Shown piece after piece: positions 1-9,666 of a DNA stretch of 64,000 nt. Location of the stretch: contig VCMS01000053.1 of the NCBI GenBank assembly GCA_022539475.1, positions 124,001 through 188,000 of the forward strand, written 5' to 3'. The stretch's first letter is position 1; each line of letters begins with the position of its first letter. A program made the translations under genes and the position numbers. The notes beneath the pieces were generated by a model. The model made no database searches. It saw only the letters and a program-made list of their open reading frames with translations, and was not told the origin of the DNA. This DNA is from Gracilaria domingensis (Eukaryota; Rhodophyta; Florideophyceae; Gracilariales; Gracilariaceae).

Positions 1-1
1 A

Positions 2-646
2 CCGCTCGTTGGAGATACAGATTACAGCCCTGATTTAGGGAAAACGCACACTGCATCTGCAGGAGCGCTTGCGCACCACAAATCTTGGGGTGCGCAGCGC
101 GCGCCACACAATGAGCCAATCACAGCTCGTGGCAGTGCCACCACCGCGAAACGTCGCGTGTGGTCACGTGAACCGGCACGTGCCGTGGTGAACAATCCGC
201 CTCCGCGTTCGCCTTCACCGTCAGGACGGGAACTACCGCATGAACTAGCCGTTCGCGGACCCGCCGAAGCGGCGAAGCTGCTTGAGAAGACCCGGATTCC
301 GGAAGCGACCACTCAGCGGAGGACACACTTACCGCCGAAGGCGTCAGGAGAAACTCACAGCACCGCTGGTGACTATGTAACGGCACCGCCGCGGCACGCT
401 GACGACCCTTCGCAGGAAGAGCTCGAGCGGGGAGTTTACTCGAAAGAGTTCGTTGTCGACCACATAGTGGGGCACAGTTGGAACCCGAAGGGGTATGTTC
501 AGTACCAGGTACGCTGGTATGGCTATCCGCCGTCGCGGGACTCGGACGAACCCGTGGAGCACCTACCCCGATCGAAGATCGTGCAGTACCACCGTCGTAC
601 TAACACGGCGTTGCCGGCTAATCTACATCAAGCGATGGTCGGTTAA
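2..646 (+). CDS. Ty3/gypsy pol polyprotein, C-terminal part with chromodomain (partial)
   Basis: The frame is open from the window edge, so this is the tail of a longer polyprotein. The last ~75 residues form a chromodomain: EFVVDHIVGH, then YQVRWYGYPPSRDSDEPVEHLPRS. In chromovirus-type Ty3 elements this domain follows the integrase and directs insertion to marked chromatin. The preceding ~140 residues are Pro/Arg-rich and disordered. The - strand stretch at 56779-57012 carries a homologous chromodomain with the same QVRWYGY and EHLPRSK motifs, also at the end of pol, which confirms the assignment. Integrase, RT, protease and gag lie left of the window. No stop interrupts the visible part. 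Confidence 0.85.
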   Translation, partial: PLVGDTDYSPDLGKTHTASAGALAHHKSWGAQRAPHNEPITARGSATTAKRRVWSREPARAVVNNPPPRSPSPSGRELPHELAVRGPAEAAKLLEKTRIPEATTQRRTHLPPKASGETHSTAGDYVTAPPRHADDPSQEELERGVYSKEFVVDHIVGHSWNPKGYVQYQVRWYGYPPSRDSDEPVEHLPRSKIVQYHRRTNTALPANLHQAMVG

Positions 647-1138
647 CACACGTCGCTGGAGACGGAAGCTTATCGCGTACCGCGCACGAACGGTTCTACG
701 AACCACAACACTCAATCGAGGAACGCTGCGACAACCTCCAGAGGAGTACTGTACCGCTACTCGCGTGGTGAGGAGACACTCTATTGAGAGGACAGTTGAA
801 GTTCGAATAGTAACGCCCTCAGGAAGAGGAGAAGTTAAGAAGCACTCGCAAGAGGAAGAAGACTCTATGAAGAGGAAAAGGAAGCTCAGAAGAGAAGAAG
901 CACTCGTAAGAGGAAGAAGCACTCGTAAGAGGAAGAAGCACTCGTAAGAGAAAGATCACCCCGGAAGGGAGAAGTTAAGAAGTATACACCTTGGAAGAAG
1001 GGAAGAAGTCTTGAGATCAAGAGAAGTTCACAGTTTACTGGTCAATGTTACTATGTTGTGGCTCGCTAGTCGAGCACACAACGGCCAAGTTATTGGGTAT
1101 CAACTAGGAAGGACTCCCTAGAGGAGAAGCTGCACGAG
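647..1138 (+). other. Purine-rich spacer between pol and the antisense gene
   Basis: This ~490 bp stretch separates the convergent ends of pol and the antisense gene. It is strongly A/G-rich on the pol-sense strand from about 800 to 1020 and contains a short tandem repeat (894-950). The second element has a similar purine-rich, pol-sense spacer at 56389-56778. I see no gene in it. It could hold 3' ends for both transcripts, but no poly(A) signal stands out. Confidence 0.5.
894..950 (+). repeat. 19-bp tandem repeat, three perfect copies
   Basis: The unit GAAGAAGCACTCGTAAGAG occurs at 894-912, 913-931 and 932-950. Degenerate relatives of the unit extend left to about 835. It lies inside the retroelement, between pol and the antisense gene. 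Confidence 0.9.
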
Positions 1139-3184
1139 TTACTCGGATTCCTGCTGGTCTCCAGCGTTCGCAAGCTGCGCAATTAGCGCGTCGCGCATCT
1201 GCGAGACGTCGCCAGATGTCGAGTCGGAGATACCAGCCTCGCTGAGGAATTGAGCTATCACGGCAGCCCGTGCTTCGTCGGTAAGTCCCGCGTTCGCGGC
1301 TTCGTTCGGCGTAGCCGACGCCGCCATCGCAGGCGAAGCAACATTCTCCGCTGGAGTCGGAACCGCCACAGGCGTAGGAACAGGAGCCACTACGGGCCCA
1401 GGAGCCGCTAGAGGCGCAGAGGGAACATTCACCGGAGTCGGGAAGATCGCATTGACACCCGCTTGGGGACCTGGCACTGCTGAAGCAGGTACTGCCCCCT
1501 CCACCGGAGCTGCTGCGAAGTTGTCATCGCCATAGTCGTCACCGTCATCGGGAGCGTCATCAACCATGATGTTTTGATCCCCGACAGGGTGAAAGAACTC
1601 ATCAGTCATGATGAAACCCGTTGGGTGCCCCGGAGGGATGACTCGCTCGGCATTCCGAAGAAGTTCCGCCTCGGCGTTGGTAATCGGCACCCGTGTCCAG
1701 GGGTCGTAGTAGATGTAATCACCCGACAGTGGGGACCTGCGACCCGGAGACCGGTCAATGGCAAGATCGCCTTCGTCGCGCGCGCTCTGCGAACGAGGAA
1801 CCTGGTTCCAGTCGACTCCATCAATCACTCGCAAGAGGCACATGACTTCCGAGAAGTTTCCATTACCGCCAAGCGGGATAGTGAGATCCAAGGCTCGGAT
1901 GAGTTGCCGCAAGCGCGGGGGAATGAACCACAGTCGATACTGGTCATATACCTCGTTGAGGAGATACACCGCTGTTCGCGCCGCCCACTCCGTGAGGACA
2001 ACGCTCCACCATCCCGTAAACGGGTTTGTCACGAGCCTACTACCCACATACGTGAGACAGGGGGGGAGTTCCACGTAACAGCCACGGCAGACCTCCACGG
2101 ACGCCCACACAAAGGCGAGAGGAACATATCTCCCACGCATGTGGCGCAGACGAATCCGGTTTGACTCCGTGTTTTGATACGGGATAAGGTAACCCCATCG
2201 GGAGCGGGCACGTCGTTCGGGACGGATCATTGTTTGAAGGTAGTTGGACCGCGGTACGCGTGGGAGATATCGAAATTCTGCACGCAGAAGCGGACGGGTC
2301 CAGCACAGGAGATCCTGGTGAACGGGGACGTTCTGGTAACGCTCCACCACACCGGCGAGCCGGGCAAGATTCTCTCCATATTGGATTTCGCCGAGTGTTC
2401 GGAAGAAGGCCACGTCGAAACGGAAGTTCGCCGGAATCGGGCGCTCAGAGTAGGTGCGATACATTCGCATGTGCGCTACGCGGACCATAGCCGCTCGTGC
2501 GGAGTTGTGCGACTGACCACGATTGTGGACGAGGGCGTTGGTAGGCACGGTAATCCGGTAATGCCAGTCGAACGTCACCGTCATCCAGACGTGAACGCCT
2601 CCTGGGAGGTGGCCGCTGCCATCAGCATACGCCTCGACGAGGGAACGGTTAGTCACGCCTTGCGGATGGAACCAGGGAGCCCGTAAGAACGGTGTTGGAT
2701 TTGTGCGCGGGTCGACGTTGTCGAGTTCGTCGTACGACGCCCAGGCGCCCGCATGCGGGTTGACAACCTGTTGAACCGGAACGGCAGGAGCAATCCAGTT
2801 CCACTGCGGTACAGTCGCCGGAGGCGGAAGTTGACCACCCGTTTGGGGAAGAGGGGCAGTATGGAATCCCGGATTGACCGGTTGAGGGAGCGGAACGCCA
2901 GCGGAAGACGGCTGTGAAGGAGGCACTCCAGAGGAGGAAGGGTGTGAAACACCAGCAAACCCACCAAAGTATTGGTTTTGGGACCCGCCAGGCGGTTGAT
3001 CGTCACCCTGATTGGGGTTAGGCATCGCGGAAGCGGCGCGAGGAAGAGAAGAAAGCGCTGGAAGCGAGAGAGGAGGAAGCGAACGCCGAGGTATCGGAGG
3101 AGACACTACCGCAGTACGCGTGGAGAGAGGTGGACCGGAGTCGCCGTTAGAAGAGACCGGGGAGGCTGGATTGGAGACCGTCAT
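1139..3184 (-). CDS. Antisense accessory protein of Ty3/gypsy element (unknown family)
   Basis: This is a 681-codon intact frame on the strand opposite to pol, convergent with it and ending just inside the 3' LTR. The start chosen is the ATG at 3184 (MTVSNPASP); a frame extension to 3247 runs over the likely promoter. The N-terminal ~150 residues are Pro/Ser/Gly-rich. A conserved core follows (about residues 180-520) with motifs APWFHPQG, LRAEFRYLP, YLIPYQN, LTEWAAR and DRSPGRRSP, then an acidic stretch (DDAPDDGDDYGDD) and a Pro/Ala/Val-rich tail. The frame at 54574-56388 in the second Ty3 element is homologous over core and flanks. I recognise no known domain. Antisense extra genes between pol and the 3' LTR are known in some plant gypsy elements, but I see no sequence link to those. 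Function unknown. Confidence 0.8.
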   Translation of the reverse strand: MTVSNPASPVSSNGDSGPPLSTRTAVVSPPIPRRSLPPLSLPALSSLPRAASAMPNPNQGDDQPPGGSQNQYFGGFAGVSHPSSSGVPPSQPSSAGVPLPQPVNPGFHTAPLPQTGGQLPPPATVPQWNWIAPAVPVQQVVNPHAGAWASYDELDNVDPRTNPTPFLRAPWFHPQGVTNRSLVEAYADGSGHLPGGVHVWMTVTFDWHYRITVPTNALVHNRGQSHNSARAAMVRVAHMRMYRTYSERPIPANFRFDVAFFRTLGEIQYGENLARLAGVVERYQNVPVHQDLLCWTRPLLRAEFRYLPRVPRSNYLQTMIRPERRARSRWGYLIPYQNTESNRIRLRHMRGRYVPLAFVWASVEVCRGCYVELPPCLTYVGSRLVTNPFTGWWSVVLTEWAARTAVYLLNEVYDQYRLWFIPPRLRQLIRALDLTIPLGGNGNFSEVMCLLRVIDGVDWNQVPRSQSARDEGDLAIDRSPGRRSPLSGDYIYYDPWTRVPITNAEAELLRNAERVIPPGHPTGFIMTDEFFHPVGDQNIMVDDAPDDGDDYGDDNFAAAPVEGAVPASAVPGPQAGVNAIFPTPVNVPSAPLAAPGPVVAPVPTPVAVPTPAENVASPAMAASATPNEAANAGLTDEARAAVIAQFLSEAGISDSTSGDVSQMRDALIAQLANAGDQQESE

Positions 3185-3194
3185 GCCGACGTGC

Positions 3195-3202
3195 TTAAAT
3201 AC
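3195..3202 (-). promoter_or_regulatory. TATA-like box of the antisense gene
   Basis: On the - strand the sequence reads TATTTAAG about 11 bp upstream of the ATG at 3184. The second element has CATATAAG at the corresponding place (54555-54562), 11 bp before its ATG. The shared position suggests a dedicated antisense promoter. The spacing to the ATG is short, so transcription may begin at or just past the first ATG. Confidence 0.45.
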
Positions 3203-3250
3203 ACTCCAGAGGAGGAAAGCGAAACCGCTCGCGTGGTCGTCTCGCACCCT

Positions 3251-3263
3251 AAGGAGGGGGAAA
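3251..3263 (+). promoter_or_regulatory. Polypurine tract of Ty3/gypsy element
   Basis: AAGGAGGGGGAAA lies directly before the TG that opens the 3' LTR. The second element has AAGGAGGGGGATA in the same position on the - strand. This is the expected plus-strand primer of reverse transcription. Confidence 0.8.
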
Positions 3264-4079
3264 TGTAGTGCAACGCGATTGCGGGACTCCTTCGCTGATG
3301 CGATTCATAACATGCACGGCGATGCCGGGAGGTGGTGGCACACAGTATGAGTAACTGGTGAGATCAGCCCATTCTTGGGTATACTTAATATTAGAATTAG
3401 TGTTATGAGGCGCACGGCTTAGCCGGTGGGTCACACACGTGTGGGAAGTTTGCACCCATTAGTTGGGGTATTTTAGATGTTTATTCTAGATATTTTCGCT
3501 ACACCGCTTGACAGTGGGTTGGCACTCTACACTACTTAGTAGGTTGAGCTGCACCCATTGTCGGGGAAGTAAACGGACTAACCGAGTGTTCGGCTCTGAT
3601 GTTTCACCCTTGGTGACCGATATCCTCCTCCCGGAGAGTCGGCACCTTGTGCAGGGCTCATCATCCGCCTCGCGGCATCATTAACACCACTACCGCTTTC
3701 GCGTGTTTACTTTGTGTGTGTTTTCTTTATTTCTGTCCCTGTTATACAGGTAGCACTACTTGGTGTACCGGTGCATACCGTTCGTGGCTCGACACACTCG
3801 CGTGGGCTATTACCGCTCTCGCGTGTCATCGCCACACTCGTGGGTACCGTGTGCTACACACGTGACGCTACTGCCGACTTGTGTCGTGTGTTCTCTACCG
3901 CTGGACGCTTCTTCTTCGCCGCTTCGCTCCCTCCATTACTTGGGAAGGGTCGACCCCGGTCTTACACCCGGCATTGCCGTGTCGTACCTGTGGGAGCGCT
4001 CTACTGCTGTGCTCGCCTCTTGAGAGAGGGTCTGAACCGCCTTTGCGTGTCTTTCCCCATCGCTGGGTTTTGCACAACA
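3264..4079 (+). mobile_element. 3' LTR of Ty3/gypsy element (816 bp)
   Basis: The LTR opens with TGTAGTGCAA after the polypurine tract and closes with TTGCACAACA, giving short terminal inverted repeats. The second element's LTR (53532-54493, - strand) ends TTGCACTACA. The two share collinear blocks: TAACCGAG..TTCGGCTCTG near 3578, CGGTCTTACACCC near 3957 and CGCTGGGTTTTGCAC at the end. These fix both boundaries. The 5' LTR lies outside the window, so the target duplication cannot be checked. Confidence 0.8.
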
Positions 4080-4790
4080 CCCTGGCGGTGGGTGATCCAC
4101 GTGTATGGACCTCATGAGGTGTGCACTACTGTAGTTAATATTGTTAGTTTAATGTGTAGTTAGACCTACTTAGGTGAGCGCGACCTCGCCGTCGCGAGCG
4201 CGTAGTAAATTCAACCAAGTCTCGCTTCGAGAACTGCCACTCTGAAGTGGGAACACTTGAGACTCATCTCTTGAGTGTAAGCCCTTGTCGTCGCTGCCCT
4301 TGCTGGTGCACAACTCCACACGGAGGGTCACTACAAGTGATATCAGTGCGGAAACTCCCCTTGGGAAGCCTTAGGATCTCTGAATACCCAGTGAGGGTTG
4401 ACGTTTTGTTTGTTTCTTATTCCTGAGTGCAGGACAGATTTCCGCCTCAGTATTGGCTTCTTCTGTTGTTTCTCTTTCGTTTTTCCCCGTCTTTCGGGCC
4501 TTTTGCCTGCTTGCGCACGGCCCTTGACTCCTCTTCTCTGGATCTTTTCTTTCCATTTTCCTTTCCGGGCTACGCCTCCTCTTGGAGTCTACAGTCCACT
4601 CTCTCGAGTTTCCCTACCTTTTCTCCATTTCTTTCTGGGTTTTTCCCATCTTTCTGGCTTCTCTTTTTCAGCTCTGTAGGTTCTACCTCAGCCCACTACT
4701 GGCTTTACACCTAGGTCCTCGGTGGCAACAGAGGCTCTCCAGCCGAGCTTCCATCCCAACAGGGAGCACGATCTCGAACGTCTTGTGCGT
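4080..4790. other. Unassigned stretch between LTR and hAT relic
   Basis: No convincing gene. The part from 4400 to 4690 is pyrimidine-rich on the + strand, like retrotransposon leader DNA. Near 4720 there is GGTGGCAACAGAGG, which loosely resembles a primer-binding/leader region. It may be a remnant of another LTR element, but no second boundary is visible. Confidence 0.25.
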
Positions 4791-4794
4791 GTTT

Positions 4795-5690
4795 CCTGTT
4801 TCCAGGGTTGCATCAAAGTTCTTTGAAGAGGTTTTCAAGATCTTTGGTCAAAACTACAAGATCTGGTGTATTTGTCTCATTGGAGATAACTGTGGCACAA
4901 ATTTGAAGGTCGCAGTCATTTCCAAAAAAAACTATATTTGTTGTAACAACCACAAACTTAATTTGGAAGTTAACCATATTGGTCAAAACAAAACGGCTTC
5001 TGGAAGAAACAATTGACAGCGTTCATGAGACAATTAAAAGTGCACGAAAGCTTAGGAACGCTGCATAGTTAAGAAATGAGACCAAGCTTTGCCCAATCAT
5101 GCACAATTCAACCCAATGGTCTTTAAAGCTCTACATGTTGCAAAGATTTATTCGGATTAGAGAAGAATTAATTGCGGTACATGAGTAAGAAGAAAGTGAC
5201 CTGGTCTTTGATACAAGTGCTGTCATGGCGTCAAGGAAATTGAGGCTGTTGAATATGTTAGCTAAAATGGACGCAGTCACGAAATCTTTGCAAACACGTA
5301 GCCATACCCTAGCAAACTGTCTAAAAAATTTAGACGTTTTAATGGAAACTGTTTTCCAGCAACGTAACAAAACCAGGTTCTCATTTTATCAATGTAAACT
5401 AGGAAAGAAGTATATTGCTGCAGATGCTAATATTGTTTTACAGCCAGCGTTCGAACCTGGTGTTGTTAAGATACAAAATGATATGCAGAGCAGTTTAACG
5501 GATGAAGGAAAAGAAGCATGTGATTGTTTAAAGAAATCTTCGGTTTCAGAAAACGGATTTAAGAATAAAGGCAATTTGTTTGGGTCTCATATTGGAATGG
5601 CGCAGCGTCAGGCTAAGAAGAGAAAGTTTGCCAAACGATCCAACGAATATATGAACTGTGATTTTAGACTAGGCTCAGTGGCTGACGTAA
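4795..5690 (+). pseudogene. hAT transposase relic, part before the Harbinger insertion
   Basis: Two frames carry recognisable hAT transposase segments. At about 4810-4990: FFEEVFKIFG..YKIWCICLIGDNCGTN...NNHKLNLEV, matching the hAT block around the second catalytic Asp and the conserved cysteine/histidine region. From 5225 a second frame covers the region before the C-terminal dimerization domain and ends at GSVADV, exactly where the Harbinger element enters. A frameshift and stops separate the two frames, and the N-terminus with BED finger is not visible, so the element is dead and probably 5'-truncated. The rest of the dimerization domain continues at 9667. Confidence 0.75.
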
Positions 5691-6519
5691 GGGCATCTCC
5701 ACCGGTGACGCTAAAACGACATACCGAAAGCAATTTTCGGAATTTTTAGCGGTATGCCCACTTTTCCATCTCCACCGGTTCACCTCCAACGCTATCGCTA
5801 ACGCTATAGCAGTTCGGAACGCTATAAACTCCGCTAAAAATTCTGTTTTAGCGAGAGTTTTAGCGGCGCCGCTATAAACACGCGTCCAATCACCTCTCAC
5901 CATTTTTGGCTGTCGTGATGTTCATATCCAAATCTGAACGGGCAAGCCAATCTCCTTGACACACCCACTCTCTTGTCTCCCAACCCACTTTGGTCCTCCT
6001 CTGCCGCCGCCGCGACTCGAAACTCTTCCTTTTTCAAACATATACCTCCGCTTGCTCCGCCTGCCCGTTGCGTCGACAAAAACTGTAGTTTCCCCCACTA
6101 CACTTTTTTGCGCAGTTGACTTCCTCACAGACATCCAAAACTTCGTTTCTTTGCGGCATCGCCCGCCACACCGCTTTGGAGATCGTTGCAGTTCCGAGAC
6201 AATTTCTTGGCTCCTTCTCCTCTTTCAACCTTTCTTTCAGGGGTTCCTTTCTCTGTCCTGCCGCCTGCGCCACCTCGTCGTACGAAAAATACCCTTTCCC
6301 CACGGTTGCTTTTTTACGACACCTTTTGCGCCTTCTGTTGCTGCAAGACCTTCATCCAACCCGTTTTTGACCCTGCTGCTTTGTCCAAGACGCTCTATCC
6401 TCTCGTGTGTTTTCCTGTCCCCTCCCTGACCCACTCTCCTTCACCATCCGTCTATTCGTTCTTGTTCAATCGGCAACCTCTACACCTTGCCGTTTCTCGC
6501 TTTTTCAAGCCCGCCGAGT

Positions 6520-6860
6520 GTACACCCGTAACCGCCTTGCTTTGCGTGCTGAGACCTACTCTGGCTGCACCGGTCACCGCCTTCCCTGTTGAGACCCACT
6601 CTCGCTGCACCCGATACAGCCTCGCCTTTGTACACCCGCTGTCGGTGACCCCGCCACCGTCTTGCTTGTCAAAACCCTCTCCCGCTGCACCCGCCACTGC
6701 CTCGCTTTTTCAAAACCGCTGCTGCTGCACCCGCCATCCCTTTGCCTGCTAAAACCCGCTGCCACTCCAGCCGCCTTACCCTCGCTTTTGAAAACCTGCT
6801 GCCGCTGCTCCAGCCACCGATTCGATTATTGAAGCTCCGGCCCTGCCTCCTTTCCACAGC
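6520..6860 (+). repeat. Degenerate ~50-bp tandem repeat inside the Harbinger element
   Basis: Five to six imperfect units share the core CTGCACCCGCCACTGCCTCG followed by a T-rich and CAAAACC segment. They lie between the left subterminal repeats and the first gene, in what would be promoter or 5' leader. Confidence 0.55.
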
Positions 6861-7006
6861 TCCTTGGCGTTTTGCGTCTCCCAACTGCACCCAATCCTTT
6901 GATTTCCCAGTGCCTTGCCCGAATCCAGTATCCAGCGAGGCGTAAGTGCTGTATTCCTCTCGCTCTGCGACCTGTCTCGGTGCAACGCAGTGTCAGTTTC
7001 GGAATA

Positions 7007-8089
7007 ATGGCTTCGGGAACATCACCAGATCAAGTTCCACAGCGTGATACCCCTACAAAAAACAACTGTCAGACAAAAAGTTACCGTGATAAGCAGCCTC
7101 AGTGGAAGGATGTGGACACTATGGCCACAACTATGGCAATTGTCCGTCTTCCAGACGCGTCTATCAACGGTTCGAAACAAAAGAGGTCGGACTGATACGC
7201 GCAGCTCAAAAAAGAATTCGAACGCTTGTTAGATGTGCTCATTCCCGAACATCCTGAACTTAATAACAGGCAACGAATGGATGTCTGGAAAGCGCGCTCT
7301 GGTCGCAGTGTTGCAGAGCAAGGACAGAAAGGTCTTGCTCTTTGCCGTAAACTAAAGGGATGCCTACGAATTGTGCACGCACAACAGACAACTGGAAACG
7401 CCACTGATGATGATAAGATGCGTTGCGCTGTCGGTCTCCTTAACAACGTTATCAAGACTTCACATTTTTATGATGTGTTTCGAAACCCAAACTATGTCAT
7501 CGGGAAAGCATTTCCCTATCCGAACACATTTGCGTGGCTAGATACTGATACGTCTGAACTGGATCCCCTGCCACCTGGGGAGGATGACAAGGCGAACAAT
7601 GCGAGTAAGCGAATGGAAACAAAAGTGCAGGGAGGGCAAGCAGCTTGTGATAGTGACGATGTGGCTCAGTCGAATGTGGAAGGATGTAACTCCAGTAAAC
7701 CGGGTGAGGATCAAAGTGATCGTCGTAAACGGCCAATTGGTGTGAAAGCAGCAAAGGCAGCCAAGAAGGCTAAAAGGGAAACGGATGCTGAAGATGTTGC
7801 CTCTAAATCGGCGCTGGATTCGTGGACGAAAGGCTTTGTGGATGCGAGCAGTGCGTCAATCGAGGCAGCAAATACAAGATCAATGAGAGAAAGTGAGCAG
7901 TCACACAAAGAGTACTTGCTGAGGAAAGAAGCGGATGAGCTAGAGGCAGTGAAGGTTCTTTTCAATGATGAAGACGATGAGAGCAGGCAGTATAAGATGG
8001 GTTTAAAACGGAAGAGGCTGCGGAAGCTTTTAAAAGAGGAGGGCATGGAAAACGAGTCGAGCCAAGGTACGAGAGAACCAGAAACCTAG
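7007..8089 (+). pseudogene. Harbinger Myb/SANT-like accessory protein, one nonsense codon
   Basis: From the ATG at 7007 the frame runs to 8089 with a single TGA at 7193-7195. The N-terminal part (QWKDVDTMATTMAI..) and the part after the stop (LKKEFERLLDVLIPEHPELNNRQ..) resemble the trihelix/Myb-like region of Harbinger second proteins. Near 7725 is RRKRPIGVKAAKAAKKAK, the RPxGxKxAK motif typical of these proteins, followed by a charged coiled-coil C-terminus. In active elements this protein brings the transposase to the nucleus and the DNA ends. Its stop overlaps the transposase stop by 4 bp on the other strand. The nonsense codon would truncate it early unless read through. Confidence 0.75.
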
Positions 8090-9495
8090 GAAGATATATG
8101 TAGATCAATTAAATCTTCGGAATCCAAATAATCATCGAGGTCTCCCCTGCCATCTCTTTCCCATATTGCATCAGCGAGTGCATTTGTCAGCATAGAGTGG
8201 TCATTCTGGTCGTCAAGGCTATCAACCCGCGAACGGTAGAAATCAGCTCTTGCATAACAGTCGATGGGAGCCACACAAGATCTGATTGGGACAATGGCAG
8301 CATCAGGGTCGATACTGACAATGTTGGCAGTACCCATATCTCCATCCAAATCACGTGTTTTGATTATCATGTTATGAAGTATTGCACAAGCTCTGACAAT
8401 AAAATTCATGTCTTCTGTGTACCAAACGCGAGATGGGTGAGCTAAAATATGCCACCTACTAAACAAAACAGCGTACAAACGTTCTACGCTCTTCCTGAAA
8501 GCTTCTTGTGAACGTGAAAACGCTTTCTCTCTTTTAGTTCTTGGGTTCGGTACAGTCTTCAAAAATAATCGGAGCGGAGGATAAATACCGTCAACAACCC
8601 AATAGAACCAGTCCACAACTCGACCAGCAATATTACATTCGGGCTTGAAAGCTAGCCACACCCCTCCGCAAACGTCTGAAAAAAGAGGAGAGCAGTCCAA
8701 GATATTAAGATCATTTAATGCACCAGGAAAGCCAAACTTGAGGTGCCATATCCAAAGACGATCATCACATACACTCCCAAGTCTCAACTCAGGCTGATTC
8801 GATTTCCTGATATTCCTACGTTGCTCCGCGAGTGCACCCTAGCTCAACTTCCATCCCGAACAATCCAACGATCCCAAAGCGCCAGGAAAACTAAGCTTTG
8901 CATGTCTTTCCATGATCAACTTCATGTCCTGTTTTGTAGGTTTTCTAAGATACGTATCGCCAAATTTCATGCACACAGCACGCACAAAATGTTTTTGACA
9001 CTCATGGAGAGTGGACTCAGAAAGTCTTGTATATTCCGTTAATGAATCAGAGCTTGTACCCAAGCTTAGTTGTTGCAGTGCTCCAACAAGCCTTTGATGA
9101 GTGCTTGCTGATGGCATGCCAGCACAATCTTTACCCTCGTGGAAATATTTGTCTACCTCTTTGACGCCATTATAAGCAGTATTGTAGACAGAACGTGGCA
9201 TTCGGAATCGACGTTCAAATTCTTCTTCGGAAGAAACAGGACCGTATTGGTTGTTACATTGGTTAATAGAATTGGGTGACACAAAATATGCATCATGTTT
9301 ACTCTGAGCAGCATGTTCCCGTCCAATGACTCTGTTTCTTTCTTTACCGACCAAAGAACCACCATGTTTTCTATGTTTGGTGCGATGTTTTTGTATCTTT
9401 CGATGCAGCAGCATTCGAAATACCACAAATGATGTGAAAGAGGCAGCTGTTTCAGCGAAAGAGAAACAGTTGCTTTCATGATGAATGTCCATCAC
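8086..9495 (-). pseudogene. Harbinger DDE transposase, one nonsense codon
   Basis: The frame from 9495 to 8086 is continuous except for a TAG at 8839-8841, giving a ~470-codon gene. Before the stop: FERRFRMPRSVYN.., LGTSSDSLTEYTRLSESTL and FPGALGSLDCSGW, with the first catalytic Asp. After it: LWIWHLKFGFPGALNDLNIL (second Asp), VVDGIYPPLRLFLKTVPNP and RKSVERLYAVLFSRW (catalytic Glu), then ACAILHNMII. This order and spacing match DDE_Tnp_4 / HARBI1-type transposases. The start is the ATG at 9495 or the next one. The first and second catalytic segments lie on opposite sides of the stop, so the product would be inactive without readthrough. Confidence 0.85.
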
Positions 9496-9666
9496 AAAGT
9501 CTCTGCTAGCCTCATGAAGTGCGGGTGCGAGAACTATAGAGGCGATAACCGGTGGAGATGATCGGGTATAGAGTTATAGCGTTTAAAAGACAGCCAATTA
9601 AACTAATACACGTATCCAATATGTTTTAGCGTTATACAGTTTTACTGTCCACCGGTGGAGATGCCC

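Larger units (their letters stand above)
5691..9666. mobile_element. PIF/Harbinger DNA transposon, full length (3976 bp)
   Basis: The ends are perfect 17-bp inverted repeats, GGGCATCTCCACCGGTG at 5691-5707 and its complement at 9650-9666, flanked by TAA. Subterminal regions hold many copies of TTTTAGCG / CGCTATAA in both orientations (left ~5710-5880, right ~9565-9640), typical of transposase-binding sites. The two genes expected of this superfamily are present and convergent: a Myb/SANT-like protein (7007-8089) and a DDE transposase (8086-9495). Each has one in-frame stop, so the copy is complete in structure but probably non-autonomous now. Confidence 0.92.

Noticed and set aside
4116-4140. 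TGCACTACT-GTAGTTAA as the LTR end
   Set aside because: Collinear comparison with the second element's LTR places the end at TTGCACAACA (4079), at a matching distance from the shared CGGTCTTACACCC block.
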